64,000 nt of DNA from Chromatiales bacterium (ex Bugula neritina AB1). GTDB taxonomy: Bacteria > Pseudomonadota > Gammaproteobacteria > Granulosicoccales > Granulosicoccaceae. The notes below the pieces were generated by a model. That model was not told where the DNA came from and made no database searches. It was given only the letters and a program-made list of their open reading frames with translations. The position numbers and the translations under genes are program-made. Below are positions 55,389 through 64,000 of this stretch, piece after piece. The stretch lies in assembly GCA_001730015.1 (NCBI GenBank), contig MDLA01000113.1, forward strand, positions 26,109-90,108, read 5' to 3'. Within the stretch, counting starts at the first letter, position 1, and each line of letters starts with the position of its first letter.

Positions 55389-56939
55389 ATGAGCGATAAA
55401 GTCCCACGGCGCGGGGGTCGCGAGGCACGACGCAATGCACGGCTGACCCATCGCGACGGCATGCTACCCACACTCAAGCGCAAGCTGCCACTCGTTGAAC
55501 CGTTATCTGCAGAGCAGATAGAACGTATCGACAACGCCTCGATGCACATACTGGAAAATGTTGGTGTAGTGTTTCGCGATCCACAAGCGATAGCCGACTG
55601 GCAATCGGCAGGTGCTGATATCCGCGATGGCGATCGAGTCCATCTGGATCGCGGTTTAGTGCGTGAGTTAATTACCACTATACCTGCCAACATCACCCTG
55701 CACGCTCGCGACCCGCAAAAAACAGTCGATCTCGGTGGCAACCACTCCATATTTGTACCGATGACCGGCGCCCCCTATCTGCGTGACCTCAACGACATCC
55801 GCCGCGCACCCACACTGGACGATCTGGCCAACTTCCACAAGCTGTCTCAAATGCTGCCGTCGATGCATTCGTCTGCGCATCATATTGTCGAGCCGATGGA
55901 TCACGCGATCAGTCACCGCCATCTGCGCATAACGCACTCATCGATGCTGCATTCAGACAAAACATTCATGGGTATGACCACCTCTCCTAAAAATGCAGAA
56001 GACGTGCTCGATATGTGCACGATCCTGTTTGGCGACGATGAATACCTGGAAAACCACTGTGTTGTCACCGGCAACTGCAACGGTAATTCACCGCTGGTTT
56101 GGGATGAAGTGATGCTCGGTGCCATGCGCGCGTTTAATCGCCGCAATCAACCGGTGCTGTGCTCACCGTTCGTGCTGGGTGGCGCCAACACACCGGCCTC
56201 TACCGCGCCTGCCGTGGCGCAGCTTAATGCCGAGGCCCTGTCAGCTCTGGCCTACACCCAGGTTATCAGAAAAGGCTGCCCGGCGATCTATGGTCACTAT
56301 CTGTCAACGGTTAACATGAGCAGCGGCGCACCAATGGCAGGCACGCCGGAAATCAGCCTGATGAATTTCATGATCGGCCAGATGGCACGCCACTACAACG
56401 TACCGTGGCGCACATCCAACACCCTCGGCGGAGCCAAAACGTTCGATGCCCAGGCGGGCTATGAAAGCGCGTCAACCCTGATGGCCGTTATATTATCCGG
56501 CGCAAACTATATCTGGCATTCAGCCGGTTGGAACGAAGCCGGCATGCACTGCTCAATCGCCAAATTTCTGGTCGATGCAGAGCAGTGTGCCATGGCCTAT
56601 CGCATGGCCGAGGGCGTGCGCTGGGACGACTTCGACGAAGCACTGGCATCCGTCAGCGACATCGGCCCCGGCGGTCATTATCTGGGCCACGCCCACACCC
56701 TGGCCAATTTTGAACGCGCGTTTTTCATGCCTAAACTATTCGATAACAATTCCATAGAACAGTGGGCAGCTGACGGCTCTGCTGAAGTTACTGAACGATC
56801 ACTGGTGCAGGCTCGCAAAATGTTAAACGAGTACGAAGCGCCGGCACTGGATCCAGCGATAGAAGAAGCCCTGCTCGACTACATCAATCGTCGCGAACAG
56901 GAAATTCCTGCCGCCGATGCCTTGAACAACACTCACTAG
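55389..56939 (+). CDS. Trimethylamine methyltransferase (MttB) family protein, non-pyrrolysine
   Basis: A 516-residue member of the MttB superfamily (COG5598). It has LSAEQIERIDNASMHILENVGV, here LSAEQIERIDNASMHIL, then VPMTGAPYLRDL and GGAKTFDAQAGYESA. The frame is uninterrupted with no in-frame TAG, so it is a non-pyrrolysine homologue like the glycine betaine methyltransferase MtgB. Members transfer a methyl group from a quaternary amine to a corrinoid protein. No corrinoid protein or reductive activase gene is nearby. The first 30 residues are basic and probably disordered. Confidence 0.87.
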   Translation: MSDKVPRRGGREARRNARLTHRDGMLPTLKRKLPLVEPLSAEQIERIDNASMHILENVGVVFRDPQAIADWQSAGADIRDGDRVHLDRGLVRELITTIPANITLHARDPQKTVDLGGNHSIFVPMTGAPYLRDLNDIRRAPTLDDLANFHKLSQMLPSMHSSAHHIVEPMDHAISHRHLRITHSSMLHSDKTFMGMTTSPKNAEDVLDMCTILFGDDEYLENHCVVTGNCNGNSPLVWDEVMLGAMRAFNRRNQPVLCSPFVLGGANTPASTAPAVAQLNAEALSALAYTQVIRKGCPAIYGHYLSTVNMSSGAPMAGTPEISLMNFMIGQMARHYNVPWRTSNTLGGAKTFDAQAGYESASTLMAVILSGANYIWHSAGWNEAGMHCSIAKFLVDAEQCAMAYRMAEGVRWDDFDEALASVSDIGPGGHYLGHAHTLANFERAFFMPKLFDNNSIEQWAADGSAEVTERSLVQARKMLNEYEAPALDPAIEEALLDYINRREQEIPAADALNNTH

Positions 56940-57246
56940 TGGCCCATGTACCTGGCTAAAAACTAATGTCAGCGCGTTCGGCCAGCGTGACGACGACCTC
57001 CACGCAGCGTGCTGTTAAAATGGCCCGGGGGCCAGCAAGGGAACTCCGCGCGGAATGATGGCAATTGAACCAGCCATACTGCCGCAGAAGCCTTTGCTCA
57101 TACTGGCAGCCAACCTGCTAATTTGCTGGCAGGAGCATCGGGCCGGATGCGAATAAAGATTACAGCAGCGGTGTTCGATAAGCCAAATCGATCACCAAAG
57201 TCTGTGCATTGGATTGAAACCCTGAAAACTATTAAGTGAGTCAACA
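56940..57246 (+). other. Intergenic stretch between MttB homologue and SDR pair
   Basis: A 32-codon frame at 57059 (starts MAIEPAILPQKPLLILAAN) has a GCGGAA upstream but no family resemblance; I do not call it. No promoter or RNA gene was identified. Confidence 0.4.
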
Positions 57247-57981
57247 ATGGCGCGATTTGAAAATAAACGCGTGCTGGTCACCGGCGCAGCTGGTGGAATC
57301 GGTCAGTGCGTAGTCGAATTGTTCCGTCGCGAAGGTGCCGCGGTTGCGGCCGCAGATAGAGACGTCAGCCAACTAAGCGCTGATGCACTGCTACCCGGTG
57401 ACTTAACCGATCCGGATTACAGCGATACGCTGCCCGCAGAGGCAGCCGAACACCTCGGCGGCCTGGATATCTTGATTAACAATGCAGGCCTGATGCGCCG
57501 CGGCCCGGTGACCGATACCAGTGACGAAGACTTCAAACTGAGTGCCGCCGTTAATATAGAAGCCCCGTTTCGACTATCCCGCGCAGCAGTACCCATAATG
57601 AGTGCCAACGGTGGCGGCGCTATTGTCAACACCTCCTCCTGCTGGGGTATTCACCCCGGCCCGGATCACGCCGTTTATTGCATGACCAAAGCTGCCATCG
57701 CCTCACTAACCCAATGCATGGGCAGAGATCACGCACACCAGAATATCCGGGTTAACGCGGTGTGTCCCAACGAGGTGGACACCCCGATGCTGCGAACCGG
57801 TTTCGAGCTTCGCGGCCTCAATGCCGATACCGCGATCTCACAGCTCAATCAAAGCGTCCCGCTAGGCCGAATCGCCAATGCAACCGACATAGCTGACGTT
57901 ATAGCATTTCTTGCTTCCGACGAGGCTCGATACCTGTGCGGTTCTCTAGTGGAAGTCAACGGCGGAAAAGCGGTGGCATGA
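57247..57981 (+). CDS. SDR family oxidoreductase
   Basis: A 244-residue short-chain dehydrogenase: VLVTGAAGGIGQ, ILINNAGLM, catalytic Ser then YCMTKAAIA, and a C-terminal LCGSLVEVNGG. The stop overlaps the next SDR gene start by 4 nt (ATGA). The pair may catalyse successive steps on one substrate, perhaps a carnitine- or betaine-related acid given the MttB homologue upstream; that link is inferred. Confidence 0.9.
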   Translation: MARFENKRVLVTGAAGGIGQCVVELFRREGAAVAAADRDVSQLSADALLPGDLTDPDYSDTLPAEAAEHLGGLDILINNAGLMRRGPVTDTSDEDFKLSAAVNIEAPFRLSRAAVPIMSANGGGAIVNTSSCWGIHPGPDHAVYCMTKAAIASLTQCMGRDHAHQNIRVNAVCPNEVDTPMLRTGFELRGLNADTAISQLNQSVPLGRIANATDIADVIAFLASDEARYLCGSLVEVNGGKAVA

Positions 57982-58715
57982 AACGATTCAACGGTAAAAC
58001 CGCTCTTGTCACAGGCGCACGAAGCGGTATAGGCGAAGCAATAGCCGGGCGCTTGCACTATGAAGGCGCTACGGTATTCACCGCTCAGCGCGGAGTGGAT
58101 GAAAAATTCCACGGAATAACTGCCGATCTCTCCTGCACTGAAGCACCGGGCAGGATTATAGATTCTGTTATCGAACAAAGCGGTCGACTCGATATACTGA
58201 TCAACAACGCTGGTATTATGCTGCAAGGTTCAGTAGCGCAATCATCACTGGACGACTGGAATCGAACACTGCAAATAAATCTGACGGCGCCATTCCTGTT
58301 GATCAAACACGCGATACCACACATGCGGTCAGGCAGCTCAATCATCAATATCGGTTCCATTGAAGGGCTGGGTTCTAACCCTGATCACCCGGCCTATTGC
58401 GCTTCAAAAGCCGGCCTGCACGGACTCACCCGTGCCGTCGCTGTAGACCATGGTGCCGACGGTATACGCTGCAATGCCGTGGCACCGGGCTGGATCGACA
58501 CGGAACTGAACGTGGATTTCATTAATTCAATGGCAGACAGCGAGCAATTCACTCGTAAAATAGGAAGCATTCACCCGCTCGGCAGAACCGGCAGTCCTGC
58601 CGAAGTTGCAGCGCTGGTTACTTTTCTGGCATCCGACGACGCTTCGTTTATTACAGGGCAAATCGTTACGGTTGACGGCGGTCGAATGAGCAAGCTCAGC
58701 CTTCCATCAGTCTAG
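57978..58715 (+). CDS. SDR family oxidoreductase
   Basis: A 245-residue short-chain dehydrogenase: ALVTGARSGIGEAIA, ILINNAGIM, YCASKAGLHGLTRA and ITGQIVTVDGG. I start at the ATG at 57978 that overlaps the upstream stop; a longer frame from 57936 adds 14 residues from the other gene's region. It differs clearly in sequence from the upstream SDR, so it is not a recent duplicate. Confidence 0.9.
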   Translation: MKRFNGKTALVTGARSGIGEAIAGRLHYEGATVFTAQRGVDEKFHGITADLSCTEAPGRIIDSVIEQSGRLDILINNAGIMLQGSVAQSSLDDWNRTLQINLTAPFLLIKHAIPHMRSGSSIINIGSIEGLGSNPDHPAYCASKAGLHGLTRAVAVDHGADGIRCNAVAPGWIDTELNVDFINSMADSEQFTRKIGSIHPLGRTGSPAEVAALVTFLASDDASFITGQIVTVDGGRMSKLSLPSV

Positions 58716-58751
58716 TTTTTTCAGTTAGTCTGGCAAGGTTATTCTGGTAAA

Positions 58752-59192
58752 ATGAAAAATAAAAAAAAAGACAAAGTAGAAGTAAAAGATAGCGAACACG
58801 GCAAAGGGTTGTTCGCTACAAAAGCACTTAATAAAGACTCCGTAATCGGGCGTGTAAAAGGTAAGATCGTCAACGATGCCAGCCACGATCCCCGCTATGT
58901 CATAGATCTGGGTAACGATCAGCTGCTTGTACCCAAAGCGCCGTTTCGCTTTCTTAACCACAGCTGCCAGCCGAACTGTGTATTGTTTGACTGGGAAGAT
59001 GAAGAACCGGATACTAAAACCGGAGTGAAGGGGTTGTACCTGAGTGCTCTTCGCAAAATCAAGGCAGGAACTGAACTGACTATCGATTACTCATGGCCTG
59101 CGCACTTTGCAATACCTTGTCATTGCGGCAGTAAAAAATGTCGTGGCTATATTGTGGCAGAGGAAGAAAGGCATCTGGTTGATCCAGGCTGA
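58752..59192 (+). CDS. SET domain-containing protein
   Basis: A 146-residue single-domain SET protein. Motifs are in order: HGKGLFATKAL for the SET-N SAM loop, RFLNHSCQPNC near residue 65, GTELTIDYSW with the catalytic Tyr, and a post-SET CHCGSKKCRGYI that can bind zinc. SET domains methylate lysines in eukaryotes; bacterial members are known but have few proven targets. The N-terminus is a Lys/Asp-rich stretch. It follows the SDR gene by 36 nt with no coupling. Confidence 0.9.
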   Translation: MKNKKKDKVEVKDSEHGKGLFATKALNKDSVIGRVKGKIVNDASHDPRYVIDLGNDQLLVPKAPFRFLNHSCQPNCVLFDWEDEEPDTKTGVKGLYLSALRKIKAGTELTIDYSWPAHFAIPCHCGSKKCRGYIVAEEERHLVDPG

Positions 59193-59567
59193 GCGGTTCA
59201 GAAACTAACGAACTGTGGCCTCGAATTTCCTGTAAACTCTCTCACCTTGTCCTCTGTCTGGCAGATGATCAACCGATCAACGCAACTAACTCCGATTCTA
59301 TGAACGTAACAAGAGTGCTAATTCAGGGTGGCCACGGTTTCACAAGCTAATACACCTTTGGACAGCTCCGGGAATCCCTGCATTTATTTCCATACTTTTC
59401 ATGTTCCGGCTAATGGTGTACAAGCCATTACCACTGTCAAGGTGGCAGTTGTCTATCTATTAGAATTTCCATCGACACCGCTGCCGGATTAAGCCTGACG
59501 TTTTGTGGATTTTCGCTAGGTAACTTCGGCGTTTATTGCAACAGATACGAGCTACTAGATCCGTGCC
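59193..59567. other. Intergenic stretch, no gene supported
   Basis: Between the SET-domain gene and the decayed DoxX-like frame. I see no protein-like frame, no hairpin with a T-run and no RNA gene. Confidence 0.5.
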
Positions 59568-59825
59568 GGTGGCAGCAGCATAACCGGCCTGCCCGCCAGT
59601 GTTGCAATTTATGCAGGCAGTGGGCTGGATTTCGCTTTCGGCCTGTGGTTGCTTAACGGCTGAAGCCAAAAACTGTGCTATCAGGTGCAGATGGGCATCA
59701 TAGTAATCTACACAATCCTGCTATCAAATATAACCCCATCATTCCGGATGCACCCGTTTGGCCGTTTGACGAAAAATATTCCTATACTGGTTATGATTTA
59801 TTATCTATGCAGTAGAATTCGATAA
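59568..59825 (+). pseudogene. Decayed DoxX-like membrane protein gene
   Basis: The frame reads ITGLPASVAIYAGSGLDFAFGLWLLNG, here ITGLPASVAIYAGSGLDFA then FGLWLLNG, a stop at 59661, then QMGIIVIYTILLSNITPSF and HPFGRLTKNIPIL to a stop at 59823. The HPFGxLxKNxPIL pattern is the end of DoxX-like (PF13781-type) proteins. The internal TGA and the missing start mark it as inactive. Confidence 0.5.
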
Positions 59826-59933
59826 TTTAACTTAATCTGTATAATTGGTCAGATCTGTTCTGGCAGTAATTCCTGGTGCACCGAAAATGGTACAACAGGG
59901 ATTTGGCAACAGTGAATAAACACACGGCCAACA

Positions 59934-61421
59934 TCAATCTTCGGCTTTCACTTCGCGCCTGTCTTTGAACGCACCCCAGAGATAACTGCCAATTACAACA
60001 AGAATAATTATAAACAGAATCATCGCGATCGGCCGGTCGATGAAATCCATGGGGGTCTTAACCCGCATCATGGAGGTTCTAAGCTTTGGCTCCATTATTC
60101 CTCCCAGAACCATACCCAGAATAATCGGAACAACAGGAAGCGAAAGCCGCTTGAGTATGTAACCGAAAACACCGAAAAAAGCGGCTATGGCGCAATCAAT
60201 AGCGCTATTGCGCAACGAATAAACCCCGACGAAGCTCAGCGTTAAGATACTGGCACCAAGAAAACGCGTGGGTATTTCTATGACCCGCAGCAATTGCCGG
60301 GTAGAAAACAGCAAAAAGAGTATCACCAGTATATTCAGCAACAGCAATGCGATATAGATAGCCACTACAAAATCCATCTGGTTCTGAAACAAGCCCGGCC
60401 CGGGTACTACATTGTGTACATAGAACACCGACAGCATCATCGCAGTCAGCGCCTCACCGGGTATACCCAGGGCAAGCAGCGGTATCATTGCTGCGCCCGG
60501 TACCGCGTTATTGGCCGCCTCGGCAGCGACGAGCCCTTCAGGTGCACCCTTGCCGAATTGCGCCGGGGTTTTTGAAGTTTTCTGCGCAGTGGTATAGGCT
60601 AGAAACTGGGAAGTAAATTCTCCCACACCGGGGACCATCCCCATAAGCACACCATAGGTTGATGAGGTCAGTGCGACCCGTTTGTGCCTCATAAGCTCCT
60701 TAAAACCCTGGAACATTCCGCCGGATTCCACACTCGCTTTAGGGACTTTGTTAGTTTCGACCAGCAAAACCATGGCCTGACTGATCGCAAACAAACCAAG
60801 CACAACGACAATCAGATCTACACCACTGCTTAGCCATGACTGATCAAATGTGTAGCGCCTGGAATATTGCAACGATTCCAGCCCGATTGTATTCAACCAG
60901 ATCCCCAGACTCGCCATCATGCCCGCTACCAGCACCTGCCCTCGATGGGCCAGCACAACAAGGATGATACCGAGCAGAGTGGCCAGGAAGATTTCCCTGC
61001 TGCCGAACATCGGCGCAATTTTCGCCAATACCGGTGACAGCAATATCAGGCAGAGAACAGAAAATACTCCTCCAAAAAAAGATGCCGAATAGGCAAGGCT
61101 CAGTGCACGGCGGCCTTCGCCGCGTTTGGTCATCGGGTGACCATCGTAGGTTGTCAGTGCATTAACTGCAGTACCCGGCGTATTGATCAGAATAGCGGGA
61201 ATGGCACCGCCATACATCGACGAACCATAGATTCCGAGCAGTGCAGTCATGCCGACAATAGGGTCGAGGGAGAACGTTGCCGGCAGCAGAATAGCTATTG
61301 CCACGGCGGCACCGACACCTGGAATTGCACCTATAATCACACCGCCAATCGAGCCGACCAGCAAGGCGGCAAGGACATCCCAGCGCGCAAGTATGGCAAC
61401 TGCCGAAAGCAACAGCTCCAT
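59934..61421 (-). CDS. tctA: Tripartite tricarboxylate transporter large permease TctA
   Basis: A 495-residue inner-membrane protein with about eleven hydrophobic segments. GGVIIGAIPGVGAAVAIAILLP near the N-terminus and SMYGGAIPAILINTPGT are the TctA hallmarks. It starts 3 nt after tctB. With TctB and TctC it forms a binding-protein-dependent secondary transporter, typically for di- or tricarboxylates. Confidence 0.95.
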   Translation of the reverse strand: MELLLSAVAILARWDVLAALLVGSIGGVIIGAIPGVGAAVAIAILLPATFSLDPIVGMTALLGIYGSSMYGGAIPAILINTPGTAVNALTTYDGHPMTKRGEGRRALSLAYSASFFGGVFSVLCLILLSPVLAKIAPMFGSREIFLATLLGIILVVLAHRGQVLVAGMMASLGIWLNTIGLESLQYSRRYTFDQSWLSSGVDLIVVVLGLFAISQAMVLLVETNKVPKASVESGGMFQGFKELMRHKRVALTSSTYGVLMGMVPGVGEFTSQFLAYTTAQKTSKTPAQFGKGAPEGLVAAEAANNAVPGAAMIPLLALGIPGEALTAMMLSVFYVHNVVPGPGLFQNQMDFVVAIYIALLLLNILVILFLLFSTRQLLRVIEIPTRFLGASILTLSFVGVYSLRNSAIDCAIAAFFGVFGYILKRLSLPVVPIILGMVLGGIMEPKLRTSMMRVKTPMDFIDRPIAMILFIIILVVIGSYLWGAFKDRREVKAED

Positions 61422-61424
61422 AAT

Positions 61425-61943
61425 CTAGAAATTAACGATCATAAAAGACCTGACTGAATCGGGTAGTGATTCATAAACAGCACCACCTGGAATTTTCACT
61501 CCGAGAAAGGTTTTAAACACCAGCACTACAGCAAAGCCGACAGCCGCGGCTGCAATAAACATGCGTCGACTGCGAAACCCGGCGCGCATTGTCAACACAA
61601 GCATAAAGAGGATTGTCGACGCAAGGTAGCCGATAATCGGCGTGGCGTACACATACAACATAAACCAGCCAAGATATTCCAGAGCAAGCATCCAGCTGAT
61701 GCCTTCGGTTATTTCACTACGAAAGGAAGCTTTGCGCCAACCGCAAAGAAGCAGGTTAAGGCCACCGAAAAACACCATGCCGATGACCCCGACTGCTGGC
61801 CAGAAAGCCGGCTGGGCAAATAATTTCCCCTTGCTGGAAAACTTTGCTTGCTCACCCAGCTGCGACAATAAAAATACCGCCAGAAGAACAAATAGCAGTG
61901 CAAACAACACATGCCCGCGTGAAGAGTTACTATGCGCACTCAT
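61425..61943 (-). CDS. tctB: Tripartite tricarboxylate transporter small subunit TctB
   Basis: A 172-residue membrane protein with four predicted segments, the usual size and topology for TctB. Position between tctC and tctA supports the call; sequence conservation in this subunit is low. Confidence 0.88.
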   Translation of the reverse strand: MSAHSNSSRGHVLFALLFVLLAVFLLSQLGEQAKFSSKGKLFAQPAFWPAVGVIGMVFFGGLNLLLCGWRKASFRSEITEGISWMLALEYLGWFMLYVYATPIIGYLASTILFMLVLTMRAGFRSRRMFIAAAAVGFAVVLVFKTFLGVKIPGGAVYESLPDSVRSFMIVNF

Positions 61944-61972
61944 GAATTTAGCAGCACCGACAGAGACATTGC

Positions 61973-62014
61973 GACAATAGACGGGCCAGGCAACCCGTCA
62001 CAGGAACTATTGTC
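61973..62014 (-). repeat. Intercistronic double hairpin between tctC and tctB
   Basis: Outer arms GACAATAG / CTATTGTC (61973-61980, 62007-62014) and inner arms ACGGG / CCCGT (61981-61985, 61994-61998). No T-run. It lies just after the binding-protein gene, like the hairpins in the TAXI and ABC operons of this window. Confidence 0.55.
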
Positions 62015-62045
62015 TGCTAACGCCTGTCGGCATTTACGCTGCCCG

Positions 62046-62990
62046 CTACTCAGCCAGCATGCCATTGATGCCTGCCAGCGCTTTGCCGTCAGCTACAATG
62101 CGCGCTGCGGAGTCTTCGGCATTTTGCCAATACACCAGCGCGCCGGTATCGGCAGCAAGTTTTTGTGCACGCTCCGAGGCTACGGTTTCCATCGCAGACG
62201 CAATGATTTTCTCACGCACATCGGCCGGGGTATCTTTGTTAACAAACAAACCGTTCCATAAACCAATATTCAGTCTGTCGTCGATTTCACCTGTGGTAGT
62301 GACATCCGGCAACGTTGCTATACGCTGGTCTGTAACAGACGCCAGCACCGTGACTTTATCAAGACAAGGCAGGATCAGCTGCAGCGTGGTGTTAATGACA
62401 TCGGCGTCACCGGAGGCCAGCGTGTTGCAGTCAAGGTTATCGAAGGCCGCTTCCGAACCCCATTCAAATCCGGCAACTTTCGCCAGTGCGAGTGTCACTT
62501 TTGTCGGGGCGAGTGGCGCACCGAAATGCCCGAGAGCCACATCGTTTGATTTAGCGTGCTCTGCCAGCTCATCAACCGTTGAGAATGGCTCATCACCGGC
62601 CGCGGCCAGCACAAAGGGATAGGTCAGAAAAATACCCAGGGGATCAAATTTTTCGGGGGTAAGCTCGGGGATATCGATCTTGTGGCCAATAACCGGCACA
62701 CCAATGACGAATGAGCCAATCGTGTAGCCGTCTGACGGCGCCTTTGCCACTTCGATTGCACCCGGAAACGGGCCACCACCGCCGCTCGGCTTGTTAACAA
62801 CCGCTGCCGGAACATCATATTTCGCCTGAAAATCTTCGGCGATCATACGTGTCAGCACATCTTCCAGATCACCAGGCGGCCAGGGAACAATAAAATTCAC
62901 CGGTTTTTCCGGGTATTCCGCTGATACCGGACCAACAAACGCGACACTGGCCACAGCAGCAATAACCGCTGCCATCAATGTTTTCTTCAT
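62046..62990 (-). CDS. tctC: Tripartite tricarboxylate transporter substrate-binding protein TctC
   Basis: A 314-residue periplasmic binding protein of the TctC/Bug family. A signal peptide (Lys-Lys, Ala/Val-rich core, cleavage near VSAEYPEK) is followed by the Bug-type motif FIVPWPPGD and the ligand-cleft segment VVNKPSGGGG. It is the first gene of the transporter operon. The ligand is not evident. Confidence 0.92.
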   Translation of the reverse strand: MKKTLMAAVIAAVASVAFVGPVSAEYPEKPVNFIVPWPPGDLEDVLTRMIAEDFQAKYDVPAAVVNKPSGGGGPFPGAIEVAKAPSDGYTIGSFVIGVPVIGHKIDIPELTPEKFDPLGIFLTYPFVLAAAGDEPFSTVDELAEHAKSNDVALGHFGAPLAPTKVTLALAKVAGFEWGSEAAFDNLDCNTLASGDADVINTTLQLILPCLDKVTVLASVTDQRIATLPDVTTTGEIDDRLNIGLWNGLFVNKDTPADVREKIIASAMETVASERAQKLAADTGALVYWQNAEDSAARIVADGKALAGINGMLAE

Positions 62991-63166
62991 TCACTTGCCT
63001 CCAGAAATGAGTTGTAAGCGCGCACTCCCGCCTATGGACGAAAGAGGCTTGCAGCTCATTCTATCGGTATTTTTCTCACACCTCACCCTCGATGTGAATA
63101 GATGGCGTAATTGGAGCACGTTACGCCAGCGCATACCCTTGCAGCACATCCGGCGTTTAAGGTGAG

Positions 63167-63186
63167 ACCGGTTTATGCAAACCGGT
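63167..63186. repeat. Hairpin between yceI-type gene and tctC
   Basis: ACCGGTTT-ATGC-AAACCGGT, a perfect 8-bp stem with a 4-nt loop, 36 nt after the stop of the YceI gene. The arms equal those of the hairpin at 1448-1476, although that one has the opposite order and a longer loop. No T-run is present on either strand. Confidence 0.45.
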
Positions 63187-63222
63187 TTATACCATGCACT
63201 GCACCGGGCGGCTTAATGCCGG

Positions 63223-63825
63223 CTATTTTGATTTGTCGAATACAAAACGCAAGGTTACCGGAACAACCCGGCCGATCGAAGGAAGCCTGGCCAGTTCCAT
63301 TAGTTTATCAACACCTGCCGTTATGCCCAGGGCATCTGCTCCTACCATAATCATCTCATCGGTAGTAACCAGCACCCGATCATCTGACAGTTTCGCGATG
63401 AACATGCCAGTGGAGATATCGAGCGTATTTTCTCCGAGTGTAAGCTTACCGGACACGTTGATAACGTCGGTAGCTCCGACTGCAAGATCATTCATTGCTT
63501 TCGGGTCGATAGTGGCAGTCAGGGCAGCCGCCGGTCCTTTGCCTTCGAATACGTGTCGTTTCATTCGGGTATCGCGAATTTCAATACCGGTATCAACAGA
63601 AGCCAGATCAATCTCTATGGTCGCCACGCCGTAGTCATTGACCGTTCCTGAAAGTGTATTAAATCGATGTGTCTCGCCCACGGCATCAAGCTTTACCGAA
63701 CCGAATGCAACCTTTGATTGTGCACCGACGAGATCCCAGCTCGGTCCATGCCCACCGGCGTGTGCGTTGAAGGCCAGCAGGCAGAACGCCAATGCACCCA
63801 ACGAGATCAGTTTTTGCAATTTCAT
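63223..63825 (-). CDS. YceI family periplasmic protein
   Basis: A 200-residue secreted protein. A signal peptide (residues 1-23, LALAF-type core, AHAG cleavage) precedes the YceI lipocalin-like domain: KVAFGSVKLDAVGETHRF, ATIEIDLASVDTGIEIRD and a TDVINVSGKLTLG stretch. Members bind isoprenoid or amide ligands; some are linked to base or polyprenyl stress. It is upstream of the tct genes on the same strand but separated by 232 nt and a hairpin. Confidence 0.88.
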   Translation of the reverse strand: MKLQKLISLGALAFCLLAFNAHAGGHGPSWDLVGAQSKVAFGSVKLDAVGETHRFNTLSGTVNDYGVATIEIDLASVDTGIEIRDTRMKRHVFEGKGPAAALTATIDPKAMNDLAVGATDVINVSGKLTLGENTLDISTGMFIAKLSDDRVLVTTDEMIMVGADALGITAGVDKLMELARLPSIGRVVPVTLRFVFDKSK

Positions 63826-64000
63826 GGTTTACCCTGTCGTGAATTGTGAGTAGCCGAAATAGTCGCATCGTCAATTGTCATAACATAGACCATTGACAGA
63901 TCCACTGTTTCTGGGACCGAAACATAACTAGTGCCCGTCCATCAACCAGCGCTACTGCGGACCATTCAAGCACGCAATCTTTCACCGACCACATGTAGTT

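Noticed and set aside
55389..56939. Pyrrolysine-containing MttB
   Set aside because: The frame is complete without any in-frame TAG, so pyrrolysine is not used here.
63167..63186. Rho-independent terminator of the YceI gene
   Set aside because: The stem is perfect but no T-run follows on the minus strand, so I list it only as a hairpin.
63878..64000. Open minus-strand frame of about 40 codons running off the right edge, ending WICQWSML
   Set aside because: Too short and without recognisable pattern; it might be the end of a real gene, but the window does not allow a call.

Overview
This is about 64 kb of bacterial chromosome with moderate GC and dense, mostly operonic genes. It looks like a heterotrophic, probably marine, gammaproteobacterium. 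That assignment is inference from gene content: TRAP-TAXI and tripartite tricarboxylate (TTT) uptake, a CheA/CheW/CheV/MCP cluster with sigma-28-like promoters, a non-pyrrolysine MttB homologue, and CoA-dependent anthranilate degradation. No rRNA, tRNA, CRISPR array, insertion sequence or prophage was found.

Layout. (1) 1-4.3 kb: a TRAP-TAXI transporter running off the left edge, a PPOX-type flavoprotein and a LysR regulator. (2) 4.6-8.2 kb: a three-gene operon of SAM methyltransferase, SDR and Old-Yellow-Enzyme-type Fe-S flavoprotein. (3) 8.4-18.1 kb: the main catabolic island. Formylkynurenine formamidase and kynureninase make anthranilate. A converging RidA gene and an overlapping six-gene operon (monooxygenase/reductase, SDR, MarR, enoyl-CoA hydratase, acyl-CoA dehydrogenase, 2-aminobenzoate-CoA ligase) consume it through 2-aminobenzoyl-CoA. 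(4) 18.2-22.4 kb: an Rpn-type nuclease, two acyl-CoA dehydrogenases and an enoyl-CoA hydratase. (5) 22.4-32.2 kb: an amide/urea-like ABC importer operon. Its second ATPase is fused in frame to an amidase, and a CoA ligase and a second amidase follow. The expected logic is import, amide hydrolysis, then CoA activation.

(6) 32.3-41.8 kb: mixed genes including flotillin, a GNAT, an amidase pseudogene, NnrU, BenE, a globin-like protein, hydrolases and a DUF899 protein. (7) 42-46.5 kb: a PhyH dioxygenase, a SAF-domain dehydrogenase and an SMP-30 lactonase, then an ECF sigma factor with a membrane partner carrying a SPOR-like domain. (8) 46.6-53.5 kb: chemotaxis genes. (9) 53.5-59.8 kb: an alcohol dehydrogenase remnant, a cysteine-rich small protein, a GFA protein, an MttB homologue, two SDRs, a SET-domain protein and a decayed DoxX-like gene. 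(10) 59.9-63.8 kb: a TctABC transporter and a YceI protein.

The features most worth a second look are the ABC ATPase-amidase fusion with its own internal ribosome binding site, the divergent kynurenine/aminobenzoyl-CoA island with a palindrome over its -10 box, hairpins between binding-protein and permease genes in three unrelated transporters, and a 35-codon reading frame coupled to cheA. All family assignments were made by reading translations and motifs; no database search was run.
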